64,000 nt of DNA from Rhizoclosmatium globosum (lineage: Eukaryota > Chytridiomycota > Chytridiomycetes > Chytridiales > Chytriomycetaceae): contig MCGO01000043.1 in assembly GCA_002104985.1 (NCBI GenBank), positions 248,001 to 312,000 of the forward strand. The letters are read 5' to 3'. The notes under the pieces were generated by a model, which saw only the letters and a list, made by a program, of their open reading frames with translations, was not told the DNA's origin and did no database searches. This document shows positions 41,446 to 54,850 of this stretch, piece after piece (the stretch's first letter is position 1; the number at the start of each line of letters is the position of its first letter). The position numbers were made by a program, and so were the translations under genes.

Positions 41446-41600
41446 TGCAGCCTTCCTGAATGATTCTTTCCCTTGTTATGTCTAAGTCTTTGTTTCATAG
41501 TTTATGCCAGCAGAAATAAATGATTTGCGTAGTATATATATCTTTTCCAATTCCTTCATCGTCATTTGTCCGAACAGAGTCGAACAAGCGAGTGAAAGAG

Positions 41601-44600
41601 ATGTACGACACGCACCACGCATCGCTCGCCCAGGCAGCAGTGTCGCTCGTCGGAAAGCTTCCACCGAGTTCGAAAGACGGCGGGCCATCGTCGCTGCTTC
41701 GGCTTCTTCGGGCCGTGGACGCACTCGAACGAAACGTGGCGCAAACAACCGAAACCACGCGCGACTTTGCCGCGCTTCGTTCGTTTTTCTGCGCCGCCGC
41801 GAACGAAGGAAAACTTGCGCATTTGGACTGGGCCGCGAAGGTCGATGCCGCGGTGCTGGAAAGTATCCTGGTTTCTCGAATGCACGCATCTGATGCAACC
41901 AAATACAGACGGCAATTAGGGCGAACTGCGACTTGTTTAACATAAACTGGAATGCCGTGGTCACGTTTACTGGTGCTCCTGAAGAGAATAAGGAGAACTC
42001 GCTCGATCCACTCCTCGACTCAGAATTTGATGCTATCCAACTGGCAATGAACTCTCGCCTGGACTTAATAGACAGCCTTTCAAATGTGAATCATTTTAAT
42101 ACCAGCAAAGGAATCTTGACCGGATCTGGTGTGTCATTCCTCAACCTCAACAACACTCTCAAACCAAACACAACGTCCAATATCAACCTCAATTCGACCT
42201 TAAATATAAGTCCAATTAAACCGACGCATCCGAAGAATCTTATTCCTCCAGTTTCCGTGCTTGCGGAAAATGAAGACATTGAAGTAGAGAATGAGAATAT
42301 AAATGAGGCCACGCACGATTCTGAAGAAGAGATCGACTTGCTCCAAAAAGCATTCACGGCTTGGAACCTAATTACTCGACGCTCTCGCCACGAGCGAAAC
42401 TGCATGATTCATTATTGGCTCCTTGCTGTACAAGTCTGGAAACGGAATTCTCTCACACACTGTTTTCAAAAATGGATCTCAAAAGATCACAGTAAGAAGG
42501 TGGCTTAAATATGAATATTGAATCTTTGTGCTGACTATATTGGCAATACGCAGTTGGCTAGAAAACGAAAGGCATTCCAGGCTCTCTATGAACACTCAAC
42601 AATTCCGAATGAGCATGCGTTATCGTTTAATCGCAATCGAATACTATCAGGTGCTTTATCAAAATGGTTCAAGAATGCCTATCGTAAACGGTCCATGAAA
42701 CGCAAAGAAGAAGTCGCAGAAGACACGGCTATTTTAGTACATGACCTTAATCTACAATATCGATACCTAAAGGTTACGTTTTACATTCCGTACTGTGAAG
42801 TTTTAACGCATTCACAACAGAAATGGCGACGGAAGTTTGCCAAGCAGTTTCTTCTTAAGGATGGCACTGATCGCATGAATGAACTGTGTTCTATGAACTT
42901 GAAGAGGCGGTTCTGGAGACTTTGGAAACAACGATTGAGGAACGGTATGCTTTTTGAAGATGCTGGCAGCAAGCTCACCTATTGCAGTAATCAAAGCGGA
43001 CAAATTTCACGAAAAGCAGCTGGTTGAGGCATTTTTTGTAAAATGGATGCATCGGTGTGTCAGTTTTGTTTTGATTCCCTTCAGACTCACAAACTCAAAT
43101 CAACAGAAAACATTTGAAGAAACTTGATAAAAGAGCATTGAATCATCGGAAATACCTAGACAACGACTTGAAGTCTGTCTACTTTCATGTTTGGCGAGAA
43201 AAGCGGTAGACTTCTATTTTGACACTGCACCCAGCCTGAATCATTTTTCTCATTTCAATCAGCAAACTCAAAAAAGCGCACGACTTTCAACTTCTTCGCA
43301 AATATTGGTCGTCTTGGATTCAATGGACGCAAGAAAAACAAATCCTTGCTGTAGTTGCGGATTCCCTAGAAACAGAAAACAACCTCTCCCACGTTCAAAA
43401 CTATTTTGACATATGGAAAGAAGCTTTTACACGTGATTATGTACATACTCACACTTCTTACCCTTCTTCTCCTAACCCATCTATTTACGACAGTCCCTTC
43501 GCCTCCGACTCCAACTTTTGGCTACAAAGTCCTTGAAGAAGTGGTTTCTACAATGGATCAGACATACGCGGTATAAACAAATCGTGGACCCATATCATAC
43601 AAAAATATCCATGAAGAGTTTCCAAATTTCGCGTATGCTTTTTTATGATACTGGGCGGCAGGTGGATGGTATGGAAGCTCTGGATGGAGTTTGTGAAATC
43701 GCGCGAGGTGAATTTGATTTTGTTTGTGTGCTGGCTAAATCTAATTGACATTCTGCAGATGTCATTAAATCGGCCGTAGTGGATCGGTTGACGCACTTCT
43801 TTGGAATGTGGAAATACAGGTATGACGGAGTTCGGCGAAGATGGGGAGCGGCGGTGGTGAGTACATCCCTTGGCATATGAGTCCTCTAACAAATTTCACA
43901 TCAGAAACACGATACCGCTAGCGTTTGGAAGTCCATGTTTTCATTCTGGAAAGCCCGATTCGATGTTTATTCCGGACTTGCAAGTATGGCAAAGACTCGA
44001 CGAGAACAACGCTTATTTCGTGCATATTGGGACAAATGGATTGCAAGGTATAAACTTAATTAGAAACTATATACAGTCTAATTTTATGGTCCAGAAAACG
44101 CGAGAAAATTGAATTGGACTTCTATATTCGCCATGAGGCGTTTGTGTCGAAGCAGATATTCTCATGCAAGAAGAATGCCTTTCAAAGTAAGCTACTAATA
44201 TTGTTTTATGCTTCGATTCTTATCGTGGGAGATCAGTCTGGCGACTTGTGCGGCTGCGTAATAAGAGGCTGAACACAATATTTGATGAGGTATCATCTAC
44301 TACAAGTCAGGTTTGAGATTCAGAGATAAAGTAAGACCTCGTGTTAATGTGAGCTAATAGAATTTGATCCGCAAATGTCTCAGTCGATGGATATCTCGCG
44401 TCAATCTTAACTCTTCAAGAGTTGAATATATTGAAGTTGAATCTAATATGCGGCTGAAATTGTAGGAGCAGATATGACTTGAATCGTTTTATGCTAACAT
44501 TTTTCTGATTGAAGTTCAACGTTCAAGACTTGGCATCAACGATGCTTTGCAATCTGGGACTCAATGTACGCCAGCGATTTAAGTAGGTTAATATTTAAGA

Positions 44601-47600
44601 TGTAACTTTCTAACAGAAGGTTAGTCTTTCAGAGAAAGTATTTTGGAAAGTGGCAGGCTGCATGTGTTCGCAACAAGAGTTTGAACAAACTTTTCGAGGA
44701 ATTCCGAAATCTCGTAAGGAGACGACGGGTTGCAGCCATGATACGCTTTTGGAGAGTAAAACGGAGGCTTCGCCTGTTTGAAATGGGGGTAAAGTGCTCA
44801 ATGTTCCCGATCCGCAGCATGTGAACATTTTTTTTGTTGTAGACGCAGATCGTCCAAATTCATCACACGCGCAGGGTACAAAGTAAAGTCTTATGTTATT
44901 GGCGAGATTTATATCGGGTAATGAGCGACTTAATAGCTATTTGTGAAAGGCTCACTGCTTTCCATTTTGCAGACCAAAAAAGCAGATAGATTTCGTGCTA
45001 CGCAGGTGACGCAAGTCCACTGGACACGTTGGCGTAACAACGTCATTGAAAATTCGGAGCAAGTGCTGTCAGCGTTACTGTATCAGAAGTGGATTACCAT
45101 TCTCTCATTTCATCGTTGGGTAGTTGTGTTCCAGAAACGAATCAATGCTTCTGTTTTCACGACGGGGGAAGTCGAACTGGCGCCTGCAGATCCCTATTCG
45201 CTACGGCGGGTTCCATACGACAAATATCCATCATATTACGTGAGTACGACTTTTTTGTGGTGTTTCGAAGTTAACTCTTTGAAGGTTCCACATTCGGCAA
45301 ATCAATCTGAGCCTAAATCTCTTATCAAGCTTCTCCTTTCCGTCAGAGTTTCTGGATGGGCTGGCGCGACTGCGACGGATTACCCCAAATCCGCACAGGC
45401 AGCTCTAGAACTGAATCGAAGCACACCTCCGAATATACGACTATCGTTTGGAACACTTTTTGAACGGAAAAGACAAGATCAAGCGATGAGGCAGTCATTC
45501 AAGAGTTGGAAACAACATACGGAAAACGTTGCTAGGAATGAACGGCTTGCGGATGAATTTCGAGATGAAATGCTGCAAAACACTTGCTTCCGTCAGTGGA
45601 GAAAACAGTGGAAACATCGCGCTACATTGGCTCAACTCGAGTTGGAATTTGTAAACCGACGAGTTATTAAGACTGTTGGATTATTGCTAAGGAAGTGGTG
45701 GTACAAGTGGATGGCGCTGAATATGCAAGACCGCATAGTCTCTGAAAATTTTCGAGTTAATTTAGTTAAGGCAGTGTTTGGTGATTGGTTGTATCTCCAC
45801 AAACTGAATCAAGCGGCGCTTCAAGTTTCTGAAATTAACAACTTCGTGTATGTTACGGAGCTGTTCTTGTTCTGGAAGAGACGGGCTGTTGAGTCAAGGC
45901 GTGATCGGATACTTAAAATGAAGGCTGTTGATATGTCAGAGATTCGAACGACAAGGAGCGTGTTTCTGCATTGGAGAAATAAGGCGACTAATTATCGTCT
46001 TGAACGGCTCCTTACTTTAAGGGCTGTCGAATATTGGAAGGCGAAAACGTGCCGAGCCGTAATCCATGGAATTCGAAGCTGTATTCTGACTAGACAAACG
46101 GAAGTGACTCTGGCTGCTATTTTGTTTCTCCGGCTTCGTAGAGGCATATATTTTCAAAAGTGGAGAGAATGTCTCTCTTTGAAAAGGCGGTGCGATCAAA
46201 TGGCAACACTGTCGAATGCATTTAGAACCTTGATTTTGGAAAGGAAGGCTATGAATACGTGGCGAGCGGCAACGTTACGAAACTTCAAATTCGCTGTTAT
46301 AAATTTGAAGCTGGCGCAAAAAGAGCGACGGCAATTGCAGGCAATGTGCATTTTAAAATGGAGACATCGAGCCGATCAGTCTATCAAAGCGTCGAAGATG
46401 ATTAAGACTCGAGAGTTGCAGTTACGAGATGCCATGTTCCTGAACTGGAAAAACAAGACTGGTCTTCGACGACAGTCGGGTATCTTTTTCCGAGAACATC
46501 AGAAGAATCCGCTTTTGCTCAGGTTCTTCAAGACTTGGAAAGAAAGAACCAGGCGTGTTCTTATGCAACGAATTGCTGTTGAATCATATGAATTCAATAG
46601 ACTACAAATGTTCGTGATGATGTGGAAACAGAAATTGAAACAACGGCGAAAAACCATATCAGTACAACAAGCCTTTACCAAATTGGAAGAATTCTGCAGT
46701 ATTAACCTGTTGAGAGTTGCATTTCAAGGTAACTCTCACGACTGACAGTGCAATTATTGCTAAAACAATCTTTAGCTTTCAAAGATAACAGGAAACGCTC
46801 GTTGGCGTTAGAAGAAGTGTATTCATCGTCTCTCCGTCTGAAACTAGCAAGAAGCATCGGTGTCCCTCGGACTTCACGTTCTTCAGTTCCTCAAATCCAA
46901 TCACTGCTCTTAGAGAAAGTATATTTTACAACTTGGTTGGAGCGGTATCTTTCCCAAACTCTGGCGGATCAGCTGCGTAAAACTCAATTACTTACCAAGC
47001 ATTTACGAAAATGGAGGGCGGCTTTGGTAAACCCATTTAGCAAATTACGTCCAAGCTATTGACATTCCACTTAGATACCCATCAATGAGCAACGAGTAAC
47101 ATCCGATCAGTTTAATTCAAATCGTATCAAAACGAGAGTGTGGGAAACGTGGACAGACAGATTGGGCGCTGTTCAAATTCTTCGCGAGCGTTCGCAGATG
47201 AAGCGCCAGGTGAGTCATTTTAGCTTACTATACTTTCTGTGGCTGAAATTCTTCAGATTTTGATGAGATGGTATCACTGGGCACGTACAGAGAGGTCCAT
47301 TCGAGAGTTTGTTCTTAAACACAAGTTTACTCATTGGCGCAAAGTGCTCAAGAAAAAGGGTAAGCCTAAGAATCTAGTGATGTAATATGTTTAATGCAGG
47401 AAATTAGAGAAATTGCATAGCTTAGTCAAAAAAGCTGATAGATTCCGAAAGTTCAGCTTGAGTCAACGAATGTTTTACCAATGGTGGCGGAGGGCAACGC
47501 TAAGAATTGCTAGTATATCCCCAATTGAAATCGAACCAACGAATATTTCGGAACAAGTCAACAAAACGCCATCAAGACAAGATTCAAGTGAATGGCTTGC

Positions 47601-47916
47601 AGCAATCACAGCCTCCAACAACCGATCTAAAAGGGAATCAGCTCGATCTACCATTCATCCTTCAAGCAGCCAAGAATCTTTTTCAGAGATCAGAACCGCT
47701 CAACTGACTGCAGAAGAGTTTATGTATCTCGAGGAGCTCGCTGATGATTTCAGACTCAAAAAACTATGCACATTAAGCTGGAAGCGATGGAAACGTGCCT
47801 CAAATAAGAAGTTGTTTGAAAGGGAGAGAAAGGTTGTTTTCGCAGCAACTTGGGCGAAGAAGGCATTAAAGCGAAAGGTGCTGATGGGATGGATGTCTCA
47901 AGCATTATCTAAATAA
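41601..47916 (+). CDS. SFI1: SFI1-like centrin-binding repeat protein
   Basis: A long gene of about 20 exons. It begins 41601-41870, 41909-42499 and 42554-about 42771, includes the large exon about 44974-46730 and ends at 47916; inner exons are 70-250 nt with 45-90 nt introns. The product is about 1,700-1,750 residues. It is built of tens of helical repeats whose core is an aromatic residue and Trp followed by basic residues: ALSKWFKNAYRKR, RRFWRLWKQRL, YWSSWIQWTQ, WFLQWIRHTR, MFSFWKARF, YWDKWIAR, VFLHWRNKA, MFLNWKNKTG. Each repeat binds one centrin. SFI1 forms the filament of the spindle pole body half-bridge or centriole and controls duplication. N- and C-terminal parts are less repetitive and Ser-rich (SRQDSSEWL). 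I did not fix every splice site; one exon border near 44594-44636 and an in-frame intron at about 45240-45286 are uncertain. Confidence 0.78.
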
Positions 47917-48006
47917 TATGATAATATACAACTACATTGAATGGGTGAACCAAATGAGTTTTTGGCTTTCTTGGTGAGCACCAAAACTTCACACCAAACA
48001 GCCACA

Positions 48007-49526
48007 ATGCCACCAAAGAAGTCAGAGAAATCCCGTGAAGAAGAGAACGTTGCCAAGTTTGGTAGAGTCAAGAATAACGTGAGTTTCTTGTTGTGGTGTT
48101 CACTCAACACTCAACTGTTGACTTGACAGCTTCGAATGGGTGTCGTTGGACTTCCGTAAGAGCTTTCGATATCTTAGATTAAGTATACCAATTTCTGTAC
48201 AGTAACGTCGGAAAGTCCTCGTTGTTCAATCTGCTCACGAACCAGAATGGTAGTGCTTCCTCATGAATCGTTACCGCAAACATACAAACTAAACTGTTTA
48301 CAATCAGTTGATGCCGCCAACTTCCCTTTCTGTGTACGATATCTTGCTTTGACTGCGTGTTGACGAGAGTGACTCATTCTCCCTTTTCTTCAGACAATCG
48401 ACCCAAACGAGGCCCGTTGCGCTGTGCCTGATGCCCGTTACGATTACTTGTGTGACTTGTGGAAGTCCCCTTCCCTCGTTCCTGCGGTGCGTTGTTTGGT
48501 TTGAATGTTTTGGCGACTAAGTATCTGTATAATTTAGTATCTCATGGTGACCGACATTGCTGGACTTATCAAGGGCGCTTCTGAAGGAGCTGGTCTTGGA
48601 AATGCTTTCTTGTCCCACATTCAGGCCGTTGATGGAATCTTCCACTGTGTCAGAAGTGAGTTTGGTTATTCCCACCCATAGACTTAACGTTTCTCTATGT
48701 AGTCTTTGAAGATAACGATGTAATTCACGTTGACGACTCCATCGACCCAATCAGAGATTTGGAAACTATTCAGGGAGAGCTCTGTAAGAAGGATCTTGCC
48801 ATCTTGAAGCAAGCTGTCGCCGCTGAGGAATTGGCAGTGAAGCGATCTGGTGGAAAGTTCAAGCTTTCTCCAACATTCATTGGAATGACTACCAAGATGC
48901 AGGAGCTTCTTGAGAAGAATATTCCCGTTCGTTCTGGTGAATGGTCTACTCCAGAAATCGAGCTCATCAACGAGAAGATGTCCCTCATCACTACAAAGCC
49001 AATTGTTTACCTCGCCAACATGTCAAAGGCCGATTTCATCCGCAAGAAGAACAAGTGGCTCGCTAAGATCCATGCTTGGATCCAGTCGCACGGAGGAGGT
49101 GTTCTTATCCCATTCTCTGTTGAATTTGAGCAAGGATACGACCAAGCTGAAGACAAGGAGGCATTTTTGAAGGACTGTGGTGTGGAGGGAATTGCATCTG
49201 CTTTGCCAAAGATCATCACGACTGGATACTCTCAGCTCAACTTGGTCAACTTTTTCACTGCAGGAGAGAAGGAAGTACGAGCTTGGACTGTGTACGGTGG
49301 CGCGTCAGCTCCTGAAGCTGCCAGTGTTATTCACTCTGACTTTGGAAAACTCTTCATCAAGGCTGAAGTCGCCTCTTACGCCGATTTCAAGGAGCATTGT
49401 GGTGGACAAAAGAGTATGGCAAACGTGAAAGCTGCCGGAAAGTACCGTGTTGAAGGAAAGACATATGTTGTCAAGGATGGAGACATTATCTACTTCCAGA
49501 TTGGTACTGCTGGAGGTAAGAAGTAA
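48007..49526 (+). CDS. OLA1: Obg-like ATPase 1 (OLA1/YchF)
   Basis: Model: 48007-48078, 48130-48155, 48203-48249, 48308-48333, 48394-48486, 48538-48655 and 48703-49526, 401 residues (human 396). The start [21 protein letters not shown] is the family start. P-loop [12 protein letters not shown], switch [22 protein letters not shown], then a helical domain and a TGS domain ([20 protein letters not shown] ... [11 protein letters not shown]). OLA1 hydrolyses ATP rather than GTP because the Asn-Lys-x-Asp motif is altered; here it reads NMSKAD. It acts at ribosomes and in stress tolerance. Exons 2 and 4 are 26 nt. The first five introns are 44-60 nt. The gene begins 90 bases after the SFI1 stop. 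Confidence 0.94.
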
Positions 49527-49629
49527 ATGAATTCCGTGCGACATATTTAGGAGCATGTAGTATTAGCAATAAATTGTGCTATGTTTCCCATTCGTTTCGT
49601 CAATCAAAATCAGCCTCGAACTCGATCAC

Positions 49630-50512
49630 ATGCAACTGTGCAATTTCCTGTTTCTAGCCGCAGCCGTATTAGCACAGCAACGCTTCGTTACCTACTATGA
49701 CGGAGAATCATCCGATGCCCTTTCCAAGAGCTCGTACAACATCGTAAACCTCTATTTCTGGAATCACGATTCCGTTCTTGCAGTCGACGAGTCCCTTGTC
49801 ACAAGCCTTCACAAAAGCGGCAAGAAAGTACTAGTATCAGCCTTTGGGCCTGATGCGAAGCCTGCCTCTGATGGCTCACATCCCGTTGAAACCGCCACCA
49901 CTCTTGCCAAGTTTGTCACTGACAACCACTTGGATGGCGTGGACATTACCTTTGCGGATCAATCATCATTTGGCACTGGAGGAGAAGAGTTCTTGATCAC
50001 TTTGACAACAGAGCTGCGCAAGTTGCTTCCAGCTCCTCAGTTCTTGATTTCCCATGCACCTGAAGCCATCTACTTCGGAACTGACAGTCAAGAAGGCGGG
50101 TATTTAGGTGTATTAAAAGTTGTGGGAGGAATGATTGACTTCTTCAACGTGCAATTCTTTGGAGTTGCCAATCAATGTGAGTGCACTGTGATTGATTAGT
50201 TCTATAGAACGTCAAATTCATTCATTCATTTATTTACTAGATGAAGACTGCGATTCCCTGTTATTTAAAGCAAAATCTGGTACTTCCCTCTTTGAAATCA
50301 ATAACAAAGGTGTCGCCCTCACCAAACTTGTGATTGGGAAGCCAACCTTCAGTGGAACTAGTGGATACATGAATCCTACGACTTTGCAGAGCTGTTTGGA
50401 TAAGGCACAGTCGAAAGGATGGAATGCAGGAATTATGGCTTGGAATTTCAATGACAGTGATGAGACATGGACAAAGTTTGATGTAGCTTCGTCTTTAAAG
50501 GCCTCTCAATAG
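49630..50512 (+). CDS. Secreted GH18 chitinase-like protein without catalytic motif
   Basis: Model: exons 49630-50176 and 50241-50512, 272 residues. Signal peptide MQLCNFLFLAAAVLAQ. The barrel strands of glycoside hydrolase family 18 are recognisable: RFVTYYDGE, YNIVNLYFW, KSGKKVLVSAFG, NHLDGVDITFADQSS, FFNVQFFGVANQ, GWNAGIMAWNFN. The family active site is D-x2-D-x-D-x-E; here it reads DGVDITFA, so the third Asp and the proton-donor Glu are both replaced. It should therefore be inactive as a chitinase and may bind chitin as a lectin, like other catalytically dead GH18 proteins. A free Cys pair (EDCDS, LQSCLD) could form one disulfide. Length is short for the family. Confidence 0.75.
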
Positions 50513-50587
50513 TTCTTCTTACTCGGCAATAAACAAATGAAAGAAAGATTTGTGGCTGGTCGGATGTCAGAAAAAAAAAGCCAGATA

Positions 50588-51993
50588 ATGCCTGTCATCA
50601 TTATTGGCAGCGGTCTTGTTGGTGCCGCAACGGCACTAGCGCTTCACAAAGTGGGCATTCAATGCTCGTTGTATGACCAAGTAGTACTTTCTCAGTCGGG
50701 AGCGGAAGGAAAAGCTGTCGAATTTGAAGAGTCTGGCGGTAAGTTTGGGACTCACGTTATCTGCATTACGGACTTCATTAATACCACACCGTAGGATCCG
50801 TTGTAATTCAAGCAGGAGGACTTCGAGTATTGCGAAGTCTTGGACTTTTGGAGGAGTGTTTTGCAAACGGAACTGTTTCATCTTACGCTTCATGGTACAA
50901 GATCGATGGTTCCAATCCAATTGTGCTCGATTTCCGTATTTCCAACCAGAAAGCTGGAGAAACTGATGAATCGCTTCTAGCTCCATTGCAAATCCTTCGT
51001 TCCAAAGTGAGGGAAATGATTTTTCAGACTCAAGATATTGAACCTTTTTACCTTTATTGCAGCTGCACAGCATTCTAATGCAAGCTTGCCATCGGCTGAA
51101 ATCAAGACATTCACTGGAAAGAAGCTTGTACAAGTGACACAGAGTGAAACCTCAGTAACAGCAAATTTCGCCGACGGAACCTCGGCTTCCGGCGAGCTCC
51201 TCATTGGCGCTGACGGAATCCACTCCGCCACACGTCGACAAGTCTTTGGCGAGGATCTCGTTGCCAAATTCACAGGCTCCATGGGTCATATCGGCGTAGT
51301 CCGAACAACAGAAACCGGAATCGTCCTCAAAGACACGGAGGAGTGCGCATTCTACGTGAACCGCGATAAAAAACATGGCGTGGCTGTCTTCAAAGTCTCT
51401 GATGAATGGCTGCCGTTCAAGTAAACACATATGGCGATATGAGGAAGAAGACAAGACAGCATCGTATCGTCCTTACTCTGATCTCCCGAAGCATGCAGGG
51501 CGTTTGCGACTTGCTTCATGAATGGGGAGCTCCAGCTCACGTCGAGAAGATGATGCGGAACTCGTTTCGTGTTTCCTCGGCAAGTATTTACGATTTACCC
51601 GATATGGAAACGTACCGTAAAGGTCGTGTGATTCTTATCGGCGATGCTGCACATGGGATGGTTCCGAATGCTGGAATCGGGTTGTTGACAGGACTTGTGG
51701 ATGTCGGGACTCTGCTTGTCTTGTTCCAGCAGTTTCCAGGACAAGAAGATCGTAACAAAGTTCTAGACATGTATTCTACTATTCGCGTCGCGCGTGCTAC
51801 GGAAGCTTCACGCCAGGCAAGGGATATGCGTTCCAAGTCTGTTGCAACATCTGTCTTCGGCGGTGGATTTAATCATTTCTTGTTGCGAATTGCGATTACA
51901 GCTGTGAATGCTGGGCTTTATACTCTGTATAACGTCATTGATTGTGAAGCAGACGTAATGAAATTGATAGAGGAGTCAAAAACACATCAGTAG
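50588..51993 (+). pseudogene. FAD-dependent monooxygenase with three frame breaks
   Basis: Exons about 50588-50738, 50795-51006 and 51063-51993 (in-frame ATGs at 50537 and 50564 are alternatives). It carries the NAD(P)H-flavoprotein hydroxylase pattern: N-terminal GSGLVGAATALALHKVG (dinucleotide fold GxGxxG), later ELLIGADGIHSATRRQVFG (the DG motif) and RVILIGDAAHGMVPNAGIG (the GD motif), so it relates to salicylate and zeaxanthin hydroxylases. Within exon 3 the reading frame is lost three times: near 51085 (after LHSILMQACHRL), near 51424 (after SDEWLPFK) and near 51502 (before CDLLHEWGAP). The sequence between breaks is well conserved, e.g. HIWRYEEEDKTASYRPYSDLPK. I flag it as a broken gene, either a recent pseudogene or a poorly read stretch. 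Substrate unknown. Confidence 0.6.
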
Positions 51994-52292
51994 AATTCTG
52001 ACGACTTAATAAAGAACAGCTTTCTAATTAAATGATTTTCGAGAAAAGTTTAAGTCAGACTGTCTCGACACCATAGTTGCTTGACTTAAATAGAGCCCTC
52101 ATATTCAGACACTACTGTTCGTCTTGAATTCCAATCAGACATCATAAAAAACAGACTTATTTGTTTAAAAAATAGGTATTGACGATGAAAATAAAAACAG
52201 AAAAACATTGGTAGAAAAAACCCCCCAAGCCGCCTTGAAACCTAATGTACTTCAACTCTCCTCAACACACTGTTCCTCCTCTCCGTCACACT

Positions 52293-54724
52293 TCACGCAG
52301 CCAAAGCAGTCAAAGCATGTTGAGCAAAGTATCGAACATCCATATCCCCATCTTCGCTCAACTTGAGCAAAGCCGGCTTCAAAGGATCATTCAGCAACCC
52401 CGCCAACCCAGCCTTCTTGAGCAACGGAACAAGCTGTTCCATCGATTTGGCAACATTGAATCGAATGTTGGGGATCGGGTCTGATGCGAGGTGTGTGATT
52501 GTGGGGACAATCAAGTCTTTCAAGACTTCACCGTTCACAGCGTGTGCCAACGTCTAAACCCCTTGAAGTTAGGAAAAACAAGAAACTATAAAAACAAGGG
52601 GCGAACTTAACTGTAACAGCAAAGATTGTCGTCATGCGATACAAATAATTAGAATGTTTTCCCATCTCCAAGACTTTGGGGATAATGCTTCCTTTCGCCC
52701 ATTCGTATCCAAACACTTCAGTTAGTTTTCTCAGGTTTGCAACAGCGGCTTCACGGATAGAGTATACACAGTCTCCGAGCCAGGCCATGCAAAGAGGACC
52801 TAGCTTTTCGTCAAAGAACTTGACTCCGAGTTGGGATGCGAGGAGGGGGATGTTTTCAATGATGGCGAGACGGACGCGCCATTGTTTGTCTTCAGCGAGT
52901 TCGACGATTGCTGGGAGGAGGGATTGGGAGAGGAGGTCGATTCCAATCACTGTTTTGGGTTTTAGAAGGAGAGGATTGACAATGAGAGACAGCATTAATA
53001 CCAGTGTTGACTTTGTCCAACTTGGAAATAATGTTCAAGCGGACTTCAGAAGCCTCATCCTTCAAGAGAGTCAAGAAGAGTGGAAGCAAGTGCTCAATGG
53101 TGTGCTCTTTTCCAAGAATGGGAGACAAGCCGCTGATTTCAGTTGCAAGAGCAGCGCGGACGTGTTGAGAAGAGTCTGCGACAAGGTCACGAATGCAAGG
53201 CATGATATCACGGAGGACAGTTTCCTTGTCAATCATGGCGGAGAATCCTAGATTTTACACCCCCTCAACTTTAGAATTCTTTCGACTCTGTGAATGACAA
53301 ACGACGAACCTGGAGCTTGAGTAGAAGCAGCAGTTCGCACTTCAGCCTCATTATCCTTCAACACTTGAACGAAAGCGTGAATCAATTCCTCCTTCACAAT
53401 ATCACCTCCAACAGCTTTAGCAACCTGTTAGAATCCACGTTAAGTGCATCTGAAGCTGTCCATGACGAGAGAGACCACTCACAGCAACAAACTTTTCAGC
53501 AATCATGTAACGGACTCTCCAAGACTTGTCGACACACATGGAACGAAGGATGGTGAGAAGCATAGACTTTGTTTCTTCTGGAGTGAGGATTTCGGCAATT
53601 GCAATGAGTCCCTCGACAGTCAAGAGACGGACAGAGTCCTGTTACAGTATTTGATGAGTCATTACGTACGCGTGGATGATATATATAGAGCATATCCGTG
53701 AATATAGATGTTCATCCATTTGCTGTTGTGACCTTCTGTACTCCCACCATCCTCAGTAACCCCATCCATTTTCACTTCGACATTTCTATTTGGCAATATC
53801 ATATAAAGAAGCGCACCTGCTCATCTTGGGCAAGAGCAGAAAAGAGAGGGTAAATCTCTCCCACGACATGAGGCTTCGTGAGCTTCTTGACGAGTTTCTG
53901 ATGCAGAACAAATATTTAGATATCGCCCAGTTTTTCAATAGGGACTCAACAGCCAAGTTTGTCGCAGCAGCACGACGGACCATAGGTGTCTCATCCTTGC
54001 AGAGAGTCGCGAAAAGACTGCGTGAAAAACGCGGTGAGTAAACAACAACAAGCGACACAGAAAAGGGGTTACGCACGCTCTCAAGTCGTCCTGAGTCTTT
54101 GCTGACGCCAAGTGGTAGACCGGGGCATAAAGGCCACACGCACTTGTTCTGCTTGTAAACCAGTCACCCTTTGAGAGACGGTTCACCATTGGAATGTAGA
54201 AGTCTTCAATTTGGCGTTGCGAGAGAACAGCGCCAATCTTTGCCGCGCTGTCGACGGCCTAATTGATTATATTTGTTTGAGTGAGAGTTTGTAGTAGTGG
54301 TAAAGCAACAAACCAACGAACCTTGTCTCGCACAACCGTCTCTTCAACGGCCGCCAGTGTCTCGAGTGGCGCCAAGAGCAAGTGGCCAAAGACGGGACCG
54401 CCAACAAAGTCGACAAAGCCACCGAGTTCTTCGGCGAGGGCAAGAAGCACTTCGTCTTCGTCGTCGATTGACTCTGTTTCGATTCAATTCAATTGGTTAG
54501 TTAGCACTCGCTCTGTCTCTCTTGTCTTTGTCGTCACTCAAACAACAAACAAACAAATCAAACAAACCATCTAAAAACGGAATCAACTCGTCGCGGGTTC
54601 GCTCTGCTCCGAGGGCCAGCGCAATTGTCGAAATGCGGCGGATTGCGGCGAGTCGGAGCGCTACGTCGTCGTGCTTCAACTCGTCAATTAAAACGGCGAT
54701 TGGGTACAGGTCTTGGTCCGCCAT
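52293..54724 (-). CDS. PP2A 65 kDa scaffold subunit A (HEAT repeats)
   Basis: Model (minus strand, 10 exons): 54568-54724, 54322-54473, 54077-54258, 53951-54017, 53817-53897, 53483-53638, 53310-53424, 53002-53247, 52612-52949 and 52293-52553, 584 residues (human 589). It is built of 15 HEAT repeats: [44 protein letters not shown] (part), [116 protein letters not shown]. The horseshoe scaffold holds the catalytic and regulatory subunits of PP2A (TPD3 in yeast). Nothing unusual in sequence. The start codon is 126 bp from that of the divergent IQ gene. Confidence 0.93.
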
Positions 54725-54850
54725 TGTTTGCTTAGAAGGTGGTTGGTGTTGGTGGTGGGTGGGTGGGTGCTGGTTTGTGGATGAAAAAAGTACTTCTTGA
54801 CAAGACGCGACTCGCCTGTCCCTTATTTAATTGCATTGGATCTCAGAATC

